Shown here one piece after another: positions 25,465-35,458 of a stretch of 64,000 bases of DNA. Within the stretch, counting starts at the first letter, position 1. Each line of letters begins with the position of its first letter. A program made the position numbers and the translations under genes. Location: positions 1,240,001 through 1,304,000 of the forward strand of contig NZ_CP050948.1 in NCBI RefSeq assembly GCF_019443745.1, read 5' to 3'. The notes below the pieces were generated by a model that saw only the letters and a list, made by a program, of their open reading frames with translations, was not told where the DNA came from and ran no database searches. The stretch comes from Iamia sp. SCSIO 61187. GTDB lineage: Bacteria > Actinomycetota > Acidimicrobiia > Acidimicrobiales > Iamiaceae.

Positions 25465-25800
25465 ATGAGCATCGTCATCATCAACGCCATCACCGTCCCG
25501 TCCGACAGCGGTGACGAGCTGGCGAAGCGCTTCGCGGCCCGCGCCGGTGCCGTCGACGGACAGGAGGGCTTCGAGGGCTTCGAGCTGCTCCAGCCCACCG
25601 ACGGCCGCGACCAGTGGCTGGTGGTGACCCGCTGGCGGGACCAGGAGTCGTTCGAGGCGTGGATGGCCTCGCCCGCCTTCGGCCACGGCCACCGGGACAG
25701 CTCCGAGCGCGCCGGCGGCGACGCCAAGCCGCCGGTCTCGGTCAGCAGCGAGGTCTGGGCCTACAGGCCGGCCGGCGGCTCGACGCCCGCGGCGGACTGA
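25465..25800 (+). CDS. Heme-degrading monooxygenase-like (ABM/MhuD-type) protein
   Basis: 111 residues, dimeric ferredoxin-like ABM fold. Residues used by mycobacterial MhuD/IsdG enzymes are present at the same numbers: Asn7 (IVIINAI) and Trp66 (FEAWM). A histidine (His74 or His76 in GHGHR) stands in for the heme ligand at 75. The family opens heme to release iron. AAGGAG lies four bases plus C before the ATG, so this gene is translated from a ribosome site. It follows the two-component genes by 115 bases, which hold a small hairpin (25383-25398) and nothing else I recognise. Confidence 0.78.
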   Translation: MSIVIINAITVPSDSGDELAKRFAARAGAVDGQEGFEGFELLQPTDGRDQWLVVTRWRDQESFEAWMASPAFGHGHRDSSERAGGDAKPPVSVSSEVWAYRPAGGSTPAAD

Positions 25801-25814
25801 CGCCCTCGACCTCG

Positions 25815-26189
25815 GTGGTCCTCGCCTCGGCCCTCGCCTCGGCCCACGACGTCGGGGCCTGGGTCGTCGTGGTCGGCAACGGGCTGGCCGGGCTGTGGGC
25901 GCTCGGCGCCCACCAGCGCCCCGAGCTCCGGGGCCGGGCCCTCTGGGTCTTCACCACGGTGGTCCAGGTGGCCATCTTCGTGCAGGTCGCCCTGGGCGTC
26001 GCCTACCAGAACGTCGAGGACGTCGAGCCCACCGAGTTCCACACCCTCTACGGCTTCTCCGGGCTGTTCGGTGTGGCGATCCTCTACAGCTACCGGAACC
26101 AGATCAGGGACAAGGTGCACCTGCTCTACGGGCTGGGCGGCCTGTTCCTGATGGGCCTGGGCATCCGGGCCATGGTCCTGCACCGGTGA
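25815..26189 (+). CDS. Four-helix membrane protein of unknown function
   Basis: 124 residues with four predicted membrane helices: VGAWVVVVGNGLAGLWALGA, LWVFTTVVQVAIFVQVALGV, TLYGFSGLFGVAILYSY and LLYGLGGLFLMGLGIRAMVL. I chose the GTG 15 bases after the upstream stop; a CTG overlapping that stop is possible. The compact four-helix layout with a conserved-looking EFHTLYG between helices 2 and 3 recurs in actinobacterial hypothetical proteins. No function can be given. Likely co-transcribed with the heme-monooxygenase-like gene. Confidence 0.65.
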   Translation: MVLASALASAHDVGAWVVVVGNGLAGLWALGAHQRPELRGRALWVFTTVVQVAIFVQVALGVAYQNVEDVEPTEFHTLYGFSGLFGVAILYSYRNQIRDKVHLLYGLGGLFLMGLGIRAMVLHR

Positions 26190-26224
26190 CCGTCGGCTCC
26201 CGCCCGCCCGTCCGCGCCCGGGGG

Positions 26225-26230
26225 TACGGT
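26225..26230 (+). promoter_or_regulatory. -10 TACGGT of the serine hydrolase
   Basis: TACGGT ends eight bases before the GTG at 26239. Confidence 0.55.
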
Positions 26231-26238
26231 CCGCCGCC

Positions 26239-27576
26239 GTGAGCATCGCCGACGACCTGGGCGAGGTGGTGGCCGCCACCGTCGCCGCCCACCGCGGACC
26301 GGGCCTGGCCGCCGCGGTCGGGGTCGAGGGCGCGACCCACGTCGTCGCCCACGGCGTCACCAGCGTCGAGACCGACGCCCCGCTCCGCCCCGACACGCTC
26401 TTCCAGGTCGGCTCGGTCTCCAAGACCCTGACCTCGGCGCTGGTGGCCCTCCTGGTGGCCGAGGACCGGGTGGCCTACGAGGACCCGGTGGCCGTCCACC
26501 TGCCCGCCCTGGCCACCGCGCTGGAGCCGGAGCTCGACCTCGAGGCCATCACGGTCGAGCACCTGCTCAGCCACCGGTCGGGCTTCGACGGCGACCACCT
26601 CCTCACCCACCCCGAGGTCGACCACCTGAGCGCCCTGGCCGGCGCTCGCCACCTCTTCGCCCCCGGCGCCGGCTACTCCTACAGCAACGCCGCCTTCAGC
26701 CTGGCCGGCGAGCTGGTGGCGACCGTCGAGGGCGCCCCCTTCGACGTCGTCGCCCGCCGCCGCCTGCTGGGCCCGCTGGGGATGACGAGCGCCTGCTTCC
26801 GCGCCGACGACGCCATCACCCGCTCCGTCGCCGTCCCCCACTGGGTGGTGGGCGAGGACGTCGTCGTGCTGCGCCGGGCCGGCTGGCAGCCGGGGTGGGA
26901 GCTGGCCCGCCACGACTGGGCGGCCGGCGGCCTGGTCGCCTCGGTCGAGGACCTCCTGCGGTGGGGGCGGTTCCAGCTCGACGGCGCGGCCGACGACGGC
27001 ACCGTCCTGCTCGACGCCGCCGCCCGGGCCCGGCTCCACACCCCCGTGGTCGAGGCCGACCAGGTGGCCTCGGTCGGTCTCGACTGGTCCGTGCGCCGCA
27101 CCGACGGCGTCACGACGATCGACCACGGCGGGCTCACGGTGGGCTACTCGACCGACCTCGTCGTCGTGCCCGAGCGGGGCGTCGTCGTCGCCCTCGCCTG
27201 CCACGCCACCAACGGCGGCGAGGTGGTCCAGGCGGTGCGGCGCCACGTCCTGGAGCGGGTGGCGGGCGTCGTCGAGCGCGATCCCGAGCCCGACCCCGAC
27301 GCGGTGGTCGAGGGCGACCGGGTCGAGGGCCGGTACCTCCACCCCTTCGGCGTCCTCACCGTCGTCGCCGGGGACGCCCCCGGGACGATCGCCGTCACGA
27401 CCGAGGCCCGCACCGACGTCACCTGGCAGCCGCCGCCGGACCCGCCCGCCACCTTCGCCCTCACCGGCCCGCGCGACGCCGTGAGCGTGGACGGCAGCGG
27501 CGTGGCCCGCCTCCTCCGGCTGGGCGAGGGCTGGCTCCAGCTCGGCGGCCGCCGCGCCCCCCGCATCGACGACTGA
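26239..27576 (+). CDS. Beta-lactamase-family serine hydrolase
   Basis: 445 residues. Class C/PBP-like motifs: Ser59-x-x-Lys62 in VGSVSKTL, Tyr148-Ser-Asn150 in YSNAAF, and HGG at 296-298 in IDHGGLTVGYS. A C-terminal ~110-residue beta-rich extension (RYLHPFGVLTVV..) is common in the Pab87/EstB-like branch. There is no signal peptide, so a cytoplasmic peptidase or esterase is likelier than antibiotic resistance. Confidence 0.88.
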   Translation: MSIADDLGEVVAATVAAHRGPGLAAAVGVEGATHVVAHGVTSVETDAPLRPDTLFQVGSVSKTLTSALVALLVAEDRVAYEDPVAVHLPALATALEPELDLEAITVEHLLSHRSGFDGDHLLTHPEVDHLSALAGARHLFAPGAGYSYSNAAFSLAGELVATVEGAPFDVVARRRLLGPLGMTSACFRADDAITRSVAVPHWVVGEDVVVLRRAGWQPGWELARHDWAAGGLVASVEDLLRWGRFQLDGAADDGTVLLDAAARARLHTPVVEADQVASVGLDWSVRRTDGVTTIDHGGLTVGYSTDLVVVPERGVVVALACHATNGGEVVQAVRRHVLERVAGVVERDPEPDPDAVVEGDRVEGRYLHPFGVLTVVAGDAPGTIAVTTEARTDVTWQPPPDPPATFALTGPRDAVSVDGSGVARLLRLGEGWLQLGGRRAPRIDD

Positions 27577-27585
27577 ACGGCCCGT

Positions 27586-27725
27586 CACGGCGCGGCGAGG
27601 GGGCGTGGGCGCCCCGCCGTGGCCGTGTCAGGACGAGACGGGAGGTGGGCCGACGCCGGGGGCGGAGCGTCGTTGCTCGGCCCCCGGGCGCCGGCGGCCC
27701 GGGTCCCCCGGGGGGACGGGGACCC
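27586..27725. terminator. Two hairpins between convergent hydrolase and NlpC/P60 genes
   Basis: First hairpin: CACGGCG/CGCCGTG arms (27586-27592, 27615-27621) enclosing GGGGCG-TGGG-CGCCCC. Second: GGGTCCCC/GGGGACCC (27701-27708, 27718-27725). Each sits just past one of the two stops. Nothing else is seen in this 159-base gap. Confidence 0.65.
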
Positions 27726-27735
27726 GAGGCGGTGG

Positions 27736-28206
27736 CTAGGGCAGGGCCGAGGCGGGGACCCGGCCGAAGCCGACGAGGTTGCTGGTCCACCAGGAGGCGA
27801 GCGACGCCTCGGTGACGGTCTGGCCGCTGCTCGGCGCGTGGATGATCCGTCCGTCGCCGGCGTAGAGGGCGACGTGGCTGACGGTCCCGCCCGGGCCGCC
27901 GGAGCTGTAGAAGACGAGGTCGCCGGGCTGGAGCTGGTCGCGACCGATCCGCTCGGCCCAGCGGTGCTGGTCCCGGGAGGTGCGGGGCATGGTGGTGACG
28001 CCGGCCTGGCGCCAGGCGTAGGAGGTCAGCCCGGAGCAGTCGAACCCGGTGCCGGGGCTCGAGCCGCCGTAGGTGTAGGGCCGGCCGATCTGCTGGCGGG
28101 CGTGGTCCACCGCGCTCTGGCCGGGGGTGCAGCCGGCGAGGGACGCGGCGGCGAGGAGGACGGCGAGGACGGCGGTGGCGGCGACGGCGCGGCTACGTGC
28201 GAGCAC
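27736..28206 (-). CDS. NlpC/P60 peptidoglycan endopeptidase lipoprotein
   Basis: 156 residues. A hydrophobic leader ends in SLAGC, a good lipobox, so the protein is probably anchored to the membrane outside. Catalytic Cys in FDCSGLTSYAW, His in VSHVALYAGDG, and a third polar residue in IIHAPSSG. The fold cleaves the peptide stem of peptidoglycan. It is a minimal version with no extra binding domains. The GTG start has no obvious ribosome site. Confidence 0.9.
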   Translation of the reverse strand: MLARSRAVAATAVLAVLLAAASLAGCTPGQSAVDHARQQIGRPYTYGGSSPGTGFDCSGLTSYAWRQAGVTTMPRTSRDQHRWAERIGRDQLQPGDLVFYSSGGPGGTVSHVALYAGDGRIIHAPSSGQTVTEASLASWWTSNLVGFGRVPASALP

Positions 28207-28278
28207 AGAGGGATCCCGAGGAGTAGATGACGATTCGATGACGAACCGTAACGGGATCGCAATGTGGATGCCAGTCGG

Positions 28279-28515
28279 CTAGAGGTGGACCACGGGACAG
28301 GTGACCGTGCGGGTGATGCCGGCCACCAGCTGCACGCGGGAGACGACCATCTTCCCGAGGTCGTCGACGGTGTCGGCCTCGGCCCGGGCGATCACGTCGT
28401 AGCTCCCCGTCACCCCCTCGGCCGAGGTGATGCCGGCGATCTCGGCGACCTCCTCGGCGACCTGGGCCGCCTTGCCGACCTCGGTCTGGATCAGGATGTA
28501 GGCGCTGACGGCCAC
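28279..28515 (-). CDS. Stand-alone Lrp/AsnC ligand-binding (RAM) domain protein
   Basis: 78 residues from GTG, preceded by AGGAGG with four bases spacing. The sequence AYILIQTEVGKAAQVAEEVA, then TGSYDVIARAEADTVDDLGK, matches the effector-binding alpha/beta sandwich of Lrp/AsnC regulators without the helix-turn-helix. Such proteins form oligomers that bind amino acids and may modulate full-length Lrp proteins. No partner gene is nearby. Confidence 0.87.
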   Translation of the reverse strand: MAVSAYILIQTEVGKAAQVAEEVAEIAGITSAEGVTGSYDVIARAEADTVDDLGKMVVSRVQLVAGITRTVTCPVVHL

Positions 28516-28664
28516 GGGGCCTCCTGGGTCTCGGGAGCGGGGCGATCGTACAGGGACGGTGGCCGGCCGGCCCGGCGGGGTCCCGGCGGCCCGGCCTCGC
28601 CCGATCGGGCGACCGGCCCGGGACCCGGCCAGGACCACGGGCGGTCGGTGTCGAACCTCCCTGC

Positions 28665-28937
28665 GTGGCCGACACCTCGACGCTCCCCGCGGCTCTCGAC
28701 GCCGAGCTCGACGACGTGCTCAGCATGCTGCCGCTCGTCGCCGCCGGGATGGGCGTCGGCGACAAGGTCTTCGCCCGGCTGGTCGACTGCCTGGCCGAGG
28801 CGGTGCTCCACGACGTGCGGGTGCGCCACGAGCAGGGCGAGCTGGCCCGGGCCGACTACCTGACGGAGATCTGCCAGGTCGTCGTCGCCCTCCAGGTGCG
28901 GGGGCTGCTGACGGGCGGGCTCCCGCCCTCCCGCTAG
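28665..28937 (+). CDS. Small helical hypothetical protein (90 aa)
   Basis: 90 residues, almost wholly helical and without cysteine pairs, signal peptide or membrane segment. Recognisable stretches are DDVLSMLPLVAAGMGVGDKV, RLVDCLAEAVLHDVRVR and DYLTEICQVVVAL. I do not recognise the family. The GTG start has GAACCT six bases upstream, a weak version of the window's leaderless -10. It is isolated between the Lrp-like gene (divergent) and pckG (convergent, separated by a strong hairpin). Confidence 0.55.
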   Translation: MADTSTLPAALDAELDDVLSMLPLVAAGMGVGDKVFARLVDCLAEAVLHDVRVRHEQGELARADYLTEICQVVVALQVRGLLTGGLPPSR

Positions 28938-28944
28938 GCGCGAC

Positions 28945-28972
28945 GAGGGCCGCCCGGCGCCGGGCGGCCCTC
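28945..28972. terminator. Perfect 28-bp palindrome ending pckG
   Basis: GAGGGCCGCCCGGC followed directly by its complement. It lies between the 90-aa gene and pckG, which converge. Confidence 0.8.
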
Positions 28973-28982
28973 GGTCGGATCG

Positions 28983-30788
<1,806 letters not shown>

Positions 30789-30818
30789 CGTTCTGGTCTC
30801 CAGGGGTCGGAGGTGGCT

Positions 30819-31172
30819 TCAGGACGAGGGGTCGTCCGCCACCTTGGTGGGAGTGGTGTCGGCGGCCTCGTCGGTGTCGACGAGGGCGCTGGGTCGGGGA
30901 TCGTCGGGCAGGGCGCCGGCGGGCAGGGGCTCCACGGGGGTGCCGGCGCGGGGGAACCCCGGCGTGCCCATGTCGACCTCCGACCCGAGTCGGAGGGCGG
31001 TGGCCCTCCCCTCGCCGTCGAGGTCGAACACGACCCGCTGGCCCTGGCGCAGCATGCGGAACACGGAGCCCTCCAGGGCGCCGCGGGCGAGGTCGACCTC
31101 GCTCAGGTCGGTGTCGCGCATGACGACACCGTCGCCGCTGCCGGGATCGTAGGACTTGATCACGCCTTGCAC
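30819..31172 (-). CDS. Cold-shock-domain-like protein with acidic tail
   Basis: 117 residues. The first ~70 form an OB/cold-shock-like unit: MQGVIKSYDPGSGDGVV (compare GxVKWFNxxKGFGFI), then LEGSVFRMLRQGQRVVFDLD and GRATALRLGSEVDMG. The RNA-binding aromatics of true Csp proteins are mostly missing. The last ~45 residues are acidic and Pro-rich. The GTG start has GAGG about six bases upstream. A 6-bp hairpin (31189-31205) lies in the leader. Only 30 bases from pckG, so co-transcription with it is possible. Confidence 0.75.
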   Translation of the reverse strand: MQGVIKSYDPGSGDGVVMRDTDLSEVDLARGALEGSVFRMLRQGQRVVFDLDGEGRATALRLGSEVDMGTPGFPRAGTPVEPLPAGALPDDPRPSALVDTDEAADTTPTKVADDPSS

Positions 31173-31265
31173 GTGGGCCTCACCTCATGTCGGCTCGATG
31201 CCGACCGCACCCAGGCTACCGGGTTGTTAGGCCGACCTTCCATGCGGAGCAACGTGCCGTGCGGC

Positions 31266-31481
31266 TCAGGCCTCGACCGGGCGCTTGATCCGAGAGGCCT
31301 TGGTGATCTTGCCGGCCCGGATGCAGCTGGTGCACACGTCGATCCGCTTCGTGGTCCCGCCGACGACGGCCCGCACCCGCTGGATGTTCGGGTTCCAGCG
31401 GCGCTTGGTGCGCCGGTGCGAGTGGCTGACGCTCATGCCGAACGACGGCTTCTTGCCGCAGACCTCACACGTCGATGCCAT
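31266..31481 (-). CDS. rpmB: 50S ribosomal protein bL28
   Basis: 71 residues. Zinc-binding form with Cys5/Cys8 (CEVCGKK) and Cys49/Cys52 (DVCTSC). SVSHSHRRTKRRWNPN is the L28 core, binding 23S rRNA. Keeping both CxxC pairs implies the zinc-replete paralogue. In other bacteria zinc-starvation paralogues lack them. Confidence 0.96.
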   Translation of the reverse strand: MASTCEVCGKKPSFGMSVSHSHRRTKRRWNPNIQRVRAVVGGTTKRIDVCTSCIRAGKITKASRIKRPVEA

Positions 31482-31600
31482 CGTTCCAGGAACCTCTACT
31501 CGTCGTCTCGGGATGTCCGGGGACCGGGCAACGCTACGGCCTCGCGCCCAGGTTCACAAACCCGGGCCGACCGAGGGCGGGGCGATCCGGGGCGACCGCA

Positions 31601-31606
31601 TAGGCT
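31601..31606 (+). promoter_or_regulatory. -10 TAGGCT of the DAK2-domain gene
   Basis: TAGGCT ends eight bases before the ATG at 31615. Confidence 0.5.
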
Positions 31607-31614
31607 CCGCCGCC

Positions 31615-33285
31615 ATGACGACGACCCGCCTCGGCGCCGAGGAGATCCGGCGCGTGGTGGCAGCCTTCCGCGACGGCCTGCGGAGCCACCAGGCGCTGGT
31701 CAACCGGCTCAACGTCTACCCCGTCCCCGACGGCGACACGGGCACCAACATGGCCCTCACCCTCGAGTCGGTGGTGGGCGAGCTCGAGGGGGCCGACGCC
31801 GACCTGGCCTCGACGTGCAAGGCGATCAGCCACGGCTCGCTCATGGGCGCCCGGGGCAACAGCGGCGTCCTCCTGTCGGGGATCCTGCGGGGGGTGGCCG
31901 TGACCGTGTCCGAGGCCGACGGGCTCGACGGGCCCACGCTGGCCCGGGCCCTGCGGGCCGCCTCCGACGGCGCCTACGCGGCCGTGCCCCGTCCCGTCGA
32001 GGGCACGATCCTCACCGTCATCCGCGAGGCGGCCGAGGCGGCCGAGGCGTGCACGGCGTCGGCGCCGGAGGCCGCGCTGGTCGACGTGGGCGAGGCCGCC
32101 CTGGCCCAGGGCCGCGACGCCCTGGCCCGCACGCCCGAGATGCTGCCGGTGCTGAAGCAGGCCGGTGTCGTCGACTCCGGCGGCACCGGCCTCCTGCTCC
32201 TGCTCGACGCCCTGCTCCACGTGGTCGACGGCCGGCCCCTGCCCGACCCGCCCGACGGCGACGAGGTGCCGGCGGCCGACCTCGACGCCCTGCGCGAGCA
32301 CACCGACGCCGGCGACCACGACGGCCACGACGTCGGGGACCTCCGCTACGAGGTCATGTACTTCCTCGAGGCCCCCGACGAGGCGATCCCGGCGTTCAAG
32401 AAGGTGTGGGGTGGCATCGGCGACTCGATCGTCGTCGTCGGCGGTGACGGCCTCTGGAACTGCCACATCCACACCGACGACATCGGGGCGTCGATCGAGG
32501 CCGCCGTCGACATCGGCCGGCCCCGCAACATCCGGGTCACCGACCTCATGGAGGAGGTCGAGGAGGAGCGGTGGGTGCGCGAGGGGGCCGAGGCCGCCGC
32601 CAGCGAGCCCGACCCCCCGCTCGAGCACGTCCCCACCGCCGTGGTCGCCGTCGCCACCGGTGACGGCGTGCGCCGCCTGTTCACGTCGATGGGCGTCCAG
32701 ATCGTCGTGACCGGCGGCCAGACCATGAACCCGTCGACCCAGGACCTGGTCGCCGCGGTCGAGGCGACCGCCGCCGACGAGGTGGTCCTGCTCCCCAACA
32801 ACAAGAACATCGTCCCGGTGGCCGAGCAGGTCGACGCCCTGGCGTCCAAGAAGGTCGTCGTGGTCCCGACCCGCGGCGTCTCCGAGGGGGTGGCCGCCCT
32901 GGTGGCCTACGACCCAGAGGCCCCGTCGGCGGCGAACGTCGAGTCGATGGGCGCGGCGGTGGCGGCCGTGGTGGCCGGCGAGGTGACCCGGGCCGTGCGC
33001 GACTCGGACTGCTCGGTGGGGCCGATCCGCGCCGGCGACTGGCTGGGCATCGACCGCCGCGACATCCGGGTCGTGGGCCCGGACCTGGGCGAGGTCGTCT
33101 GCGGCCTGCTCGACGTCCTCCTCGGCGACGACCACGAGATCGTCACCCTCATCGAGGGCGAGGGGTCGTCGGCCGCGGTGACCCGCCACGTGACCGAGTG
33201 GTTGGGCGACGCCCACCCCGAGGTCGAGGCCGAGGTCCTCCACGGCGGCCAGCCGCTGTACCCGTACTACGTCGGCATCGAGTAG
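31615..33285 (+). CDS. DAK2-domain protein, fatty-acid-kinase FakA/YloV-like
   Basis: 556 residues. The N-terminal DAK2 ATP-binding domain has NVYPVPDGDTGTNM (metal-binding aspartates) and GSLMGARGNSGVLLSGILRG. The middle and C-terminal domain has YEVMYFLEAP, VVGGDGLWNCHIHTDD, VVTGGQTMNPST and LPNNKNIV. In Firmicutes FakA phosphorylates fatty acids bound by FakB. No FakB (DegV) gene is in this window. The DUF2332 gene follows after 4 bases, and rpmB is divergent. An rpmB-DAK2-recG neighbourhood is widespread in bacteria. Confidence 0.9.
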   Translation: MTTTRLGAEEIRRVVAAFRDGLRSHQALVNRLNVYPVPDGDTGTNMALTLESVVGELEGADADLASTCKAISHGSLMGARGNSGVLLSGILRGVAVTVSEADGLDGPTLARALRAASDGAYAAVPRPVEGTILTVIREAAEAAEACTASAPEAALVDVGEAALAQGRDALARTPEMLPVLKQAGVVDSGGTGLLLLLDALLHVVDGRPLPDPPDGDEVPAADLDALREHTDAGDHDGHDVGDLRYEVMYFLEAPDEAIPAFKKVWGGIGDSIVVVGGDGLWNCHIHTDDIGASIEAAVDIGRPRNIRVTDLMEEVEEERWVREGAEAAASEPDPPLEHVPTAVVAVATGDGVRRLFTSMGVQIVVTGGQTMNPSTQDLVAAVEATAADEVVLLPNNKNIVPVAEQVDALASKKVVVVPTRGVSEGVAALVAYDPEAPSAANVESMGAAVAAVVAGEVTRAVRDSDCSVGPIRAGDWLGIDRRDIRVVGPDLGEVVCGLLDVLLGDDHEIVTLIEGEGSSAAVTRHVTEWLGDAHPEVEAEVLHGGQPLYPYYVGIE

Positions 33286-33289
33286 CAGG

Positions 33290-34408
33290 ATGGGGTCGCA
33301 CGACTCCGAGGGCGAGTCCCTCGACGTCGTGTCCCACCGGCTGGCCGAGTTCGCGGCGACGTACGCGAGCCTCCCGCTGTACGCGGGGATCTGCACCGGG
33401 GCGGCCGGCGACGCCGAGGTCGCCTCGCTCCTCACCGCGGCCCAGCCCGGGCAGGCCCGCCCCGTCCTGCTGCTCGCCGCCCTGCACGACCTGGTGCTGC
33501 GGGACCCGTCGGTCCCGGCGGCCCGCTGGTTCACCTCGGTCGGGGGCCGGTCGCCGGCGCCGGGCGAGGACCCGTGGCCCGAGGTGCGGGCGACGTGCCT
33601 GGAGCACGCGCCGGCGCTCCGCGCCGTCATCGCCACGCGCGCCACCCAGACCAACGAGGTCAACCGGTCCGTGTACGTGGCCGCCCTGCTGGCCGCGGCG
33701 TGCGCCGACGTCGGGCCCGTGCCGGTGGCCCTGGTCGAGCAGGGGTGCAGCGCCGGCCTCCTGCTGGGGCTCGACCGATACCGGGTCGAGGTGGGCGACG
33801 TCGTCCTCGGCGACCCGGCGTCGCCGGTCCGCTGCGTCGGCGCCCTGGCGGACGGCTCGGCGAGGCCGGCGCCGACGGGCCTGCCGCCGATCGTCGAGCG
33901 GGTCGGCCTCGACCGGGAGCCGGTGGCCCTCGACGACGACGAGGAGGTCCGGTGGCTGGAGGCGTGCCTGTGGCCCGACCAGCCCGAGCGGCTGGAGCGG
34001 TTCCGGGCCGCGGTGGCGGTGCTGCGCGCCGACCCGCCGCTGCTGGTGGCGGGGGACATGGTCGACGACCTGGGCGCCGTCGCCCACTCGGCCCGGGCGG
34101 TGGCGTCGGCCCTGGCCGGTCCGGACGTGCACCTCGTCGTGGTCGTGAGCTGGGCCCTGACCTACGTCCGGCGCGACCGCCGGCCGCTCGTCGCCGACGC
34201 CCTGGCCGAGCTGGCCGCCGACGGTCGGCCGGTCTCGTGGCTCACGGCCGAGCCCCCCGGCGCCGTCCCCGGCATCGACCCCCCGCCCGACCCCCTCCCG
34301 GGCGGCTCGACCGTCCTCGGCCTCCGCCGCTGGCGCGCCGGGGTCGAGCTGCCGCCCCGCGCCGTCGGCCACGCCCACCCCCACGCCCCCTGGCTCCACC
34401 TCACCTGA
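33290..34408 (+). CDS. DUF2332 family protein
   Basis: 372 residues. DUF2332 pattern: YASLPLYAGICTGAAGD near the start, RATQTNEVNRSVYVAALLAA, then VALVEQGCSAGLLLGLDRY and a C-terminal VVVVSWALTYVRRD. This family is frequent in Actinobacteria and Proteobacteria with no proven function; its fold may resemble methyltransferases. The ATG follows the DAK2 stop by four bases with AGCAGG overlapping, so the two genes are coupled. It ends just before the first 46-bp repeat. Confidence 0.85.
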   Translation: MGSHDSEGESLDVVSHRLAEFAATYASLPLYAGICTGAAGDAEVASLLTAAQPGQARPVLLLAALHDLVLRDPSVPAARWFTSVGGRSPAPGEDPWPEVRATCLEHAPALRAVIATRATQTNEVNRSVYVAALLAAACADVGPVPVALVEQGCSAGLLLGLDRYRVEVGDVVLGDPASPVRCVGALADGSARPAPTGLPPIVERVGLDREPVALDDDEEVRWLEACLWPDQPERLERFRAAVAVLRADPPLLVAGDMVDDLGAVAHSARAVASALAGPDVHLVVVVSWALTYVRRDRRPLVADALAELAADGRPVSWLTAEPPGAVPGIDPPPDPLPGGSTVLGLRRWRAGVELPPRAVGHAHPHAPWLHLT

Positions 34409-34436
34409 CCTCCCCCCGGACCCCCGTCGCCCCGAA

Positions 34437-34482
34437 CGTTGGACGGAACCCCGCAGCATGATGCCGTTCCCGTCCAAGGTTC
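34437..34482. repeat. 46-bp imperfect palindrome, left copy
   Basis: Begins CGTTGGACGGAACC and ends TTCCCGTCCAAGGTTC; arms TTGGACGG / CCGTCCAA. 45 of 46 bases match the copy at 35459-35504, in the same orientation. Confidence 0.92.
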
Positions 34483-34508
34483 GGGTGGTGGGGGGCACCC
34501 GACGGTCG

Positions 34509-34531
34509 CTGTCACACCCCGTCGGCATGAT
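34509..34531 (+). promoter_or_regulatory. Damage-type promoter candidate of the AbiEi/DUF559-like gene
   Basis: CTGTCACAC, eight bases, CATGAT, then six bases to ATG. Matches 2716-2738 in all nine bases of the first block. Confidence 0.5.
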
Positions 34532-34537
34532 CCGGGG

Positions 34538-35449
34538 ATGGAGACGTGGACCGACCTCACGCACAGGGCCGAACGCCGCTTCGGCGTCGTCACCCGCGAC
34601 GAGCTGCTCGCCGCCGGGCTGGCCGACCGCACCATCGGTGCGTGGACAGCGGGCGGGCGCCTCGTCCCCCTCGCCCGGGGCGTGTACCGCCTAGCCGGGG
34701 TGCCGCCGTCGTTCGCAGCCGAGGTGATGGCGGCCATCCTCGTCTTCCCCGGCGACACCTGGGCGGCGCGCCACAGCGCGGCGCGGGTGCTGGGTGCGCC
34801 GATGTGGAGCAGCGAACGGCGGATCGAGCTGGTCCGTCCCGTCGAGCTGAGCGCCCAACGATCCATCGCCCGGGTGCACCGCAGCACCTGCCTGCCGCCC
34901 CACCACCTGACGACCGTCGACGGCATCCCGCTCACCACGGCGTCGCGCACGGCCTTCGACCTGGCGCGCACCACCGGGGCCCTGCGGCTCGGGCGGTTCG
35001 TCGACTGGGCGATCATCGAGGGCCTGGCCACCATGGGCTCGCTGTACCAGGTCCTCTACGACCTTGGCGGGCGGGGCCGGCCGGGCACGAGGCGGATGCG
35101 CGAGGTGCTCGATGCCCGGGGCCTCGACCACGTCCCGCCGGCCAGCGAGCTCGAGGCCGTCGGGATGGCCCTGCTCGACGGTCTCGGGTTCACGTGGCAG
35201 GTGGAGCTGTCCGACGAGCGGGGCTACATCCGGCGGGTCGACGGGTGCCACCGGCCGGGGCGGCTCGTGGTCGAGCTCGACGGGAAGTACCACGACGGCG
35301 AGGCGCAGAGGGCGCTCGATCGGGCCGGCGACCGGCGGATCGAGGCCATGGGCTACGACGTCGAGCGGCTGCGCTGGGTCGACGTCACCCGAGACGGCGA
35401 GGCCACCCGGGCCCGCATCGCCGCCCGTCTCCGGGCCGCGGTCGCGTAG
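34538..35449 (+). CDS. AbiEi-type winged-helix N-terminus with DUF559/Vsr-like nuclease C-terminus
   Basis: 303 residues. The N-terminal ~60 residues resemble the AbiEi antitoxin helix-turn-helix (RRFGVVTRDELLAAGLADRT, then ARGVYRLAGVP). The middle region has ITLT-type segments typical of the family (DGIPLTTASRTAFDLART). The C-terminus has RLVVELDGKYHD, with acidic residues as in Vsr/DUF559 endonuclease-like folds, and RIEAMGYDVERLRW. No AbiEii toxin is adjacent, so it is an orphan. ATG chosen from the promoter at 34509. The gene lies between two direct 46-bp repeats and upstream of recG. Confidence 0.8.
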   Translation: METWTDLTHRAERRFGVVTRDELLAAGLADRTIGAWTAGGRLVPLARGVYRLAGVPPSFAAEVMAAILVFPGDTWAARHSAARVLGAPMWSSERRIELVRPVELSAQRSIARVHRSTCLPPHHLTTVDGIPLTTASRTAFDLARTTGALRLGRFVDWAIIEGLATMGSLYQVLYDLGGRGRPGTRRMREVLDARGLDHVPPASELEAVGMALLDGLGFTWQVELSDERGYIRRVDGCHRPGRLVVELDGKYHDGEAQRALDRAGDRRIEAMGYDVERLRWVDVTRDGEATRARIAARLRAAVA

Positions 35450-35458
35450 ATCCCCGTT

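Noticed and set aside
26239-27576. Antibiotic-resistance beta-lactamase
   Set aside because: No signal peptide, an extra C-terminal domain and general serine-hydrolase context favour an esterase or peptidase.
28207-28278. Possible cyclic-di-AMP riboswitch before the NlpC/P60 gene
   Set aside because: The gap to the next gene is about 70 bases, too short for that riboswitch, and I could not find its conserved core.
34538-35449. Complete type IV toxin-antitoxin (AbiE) pair
   Set aside because: Only the AbiEi-like gene is present. The flanks are DUF2332 and recG; no AbiEii nucleotidyltransferase is seen.
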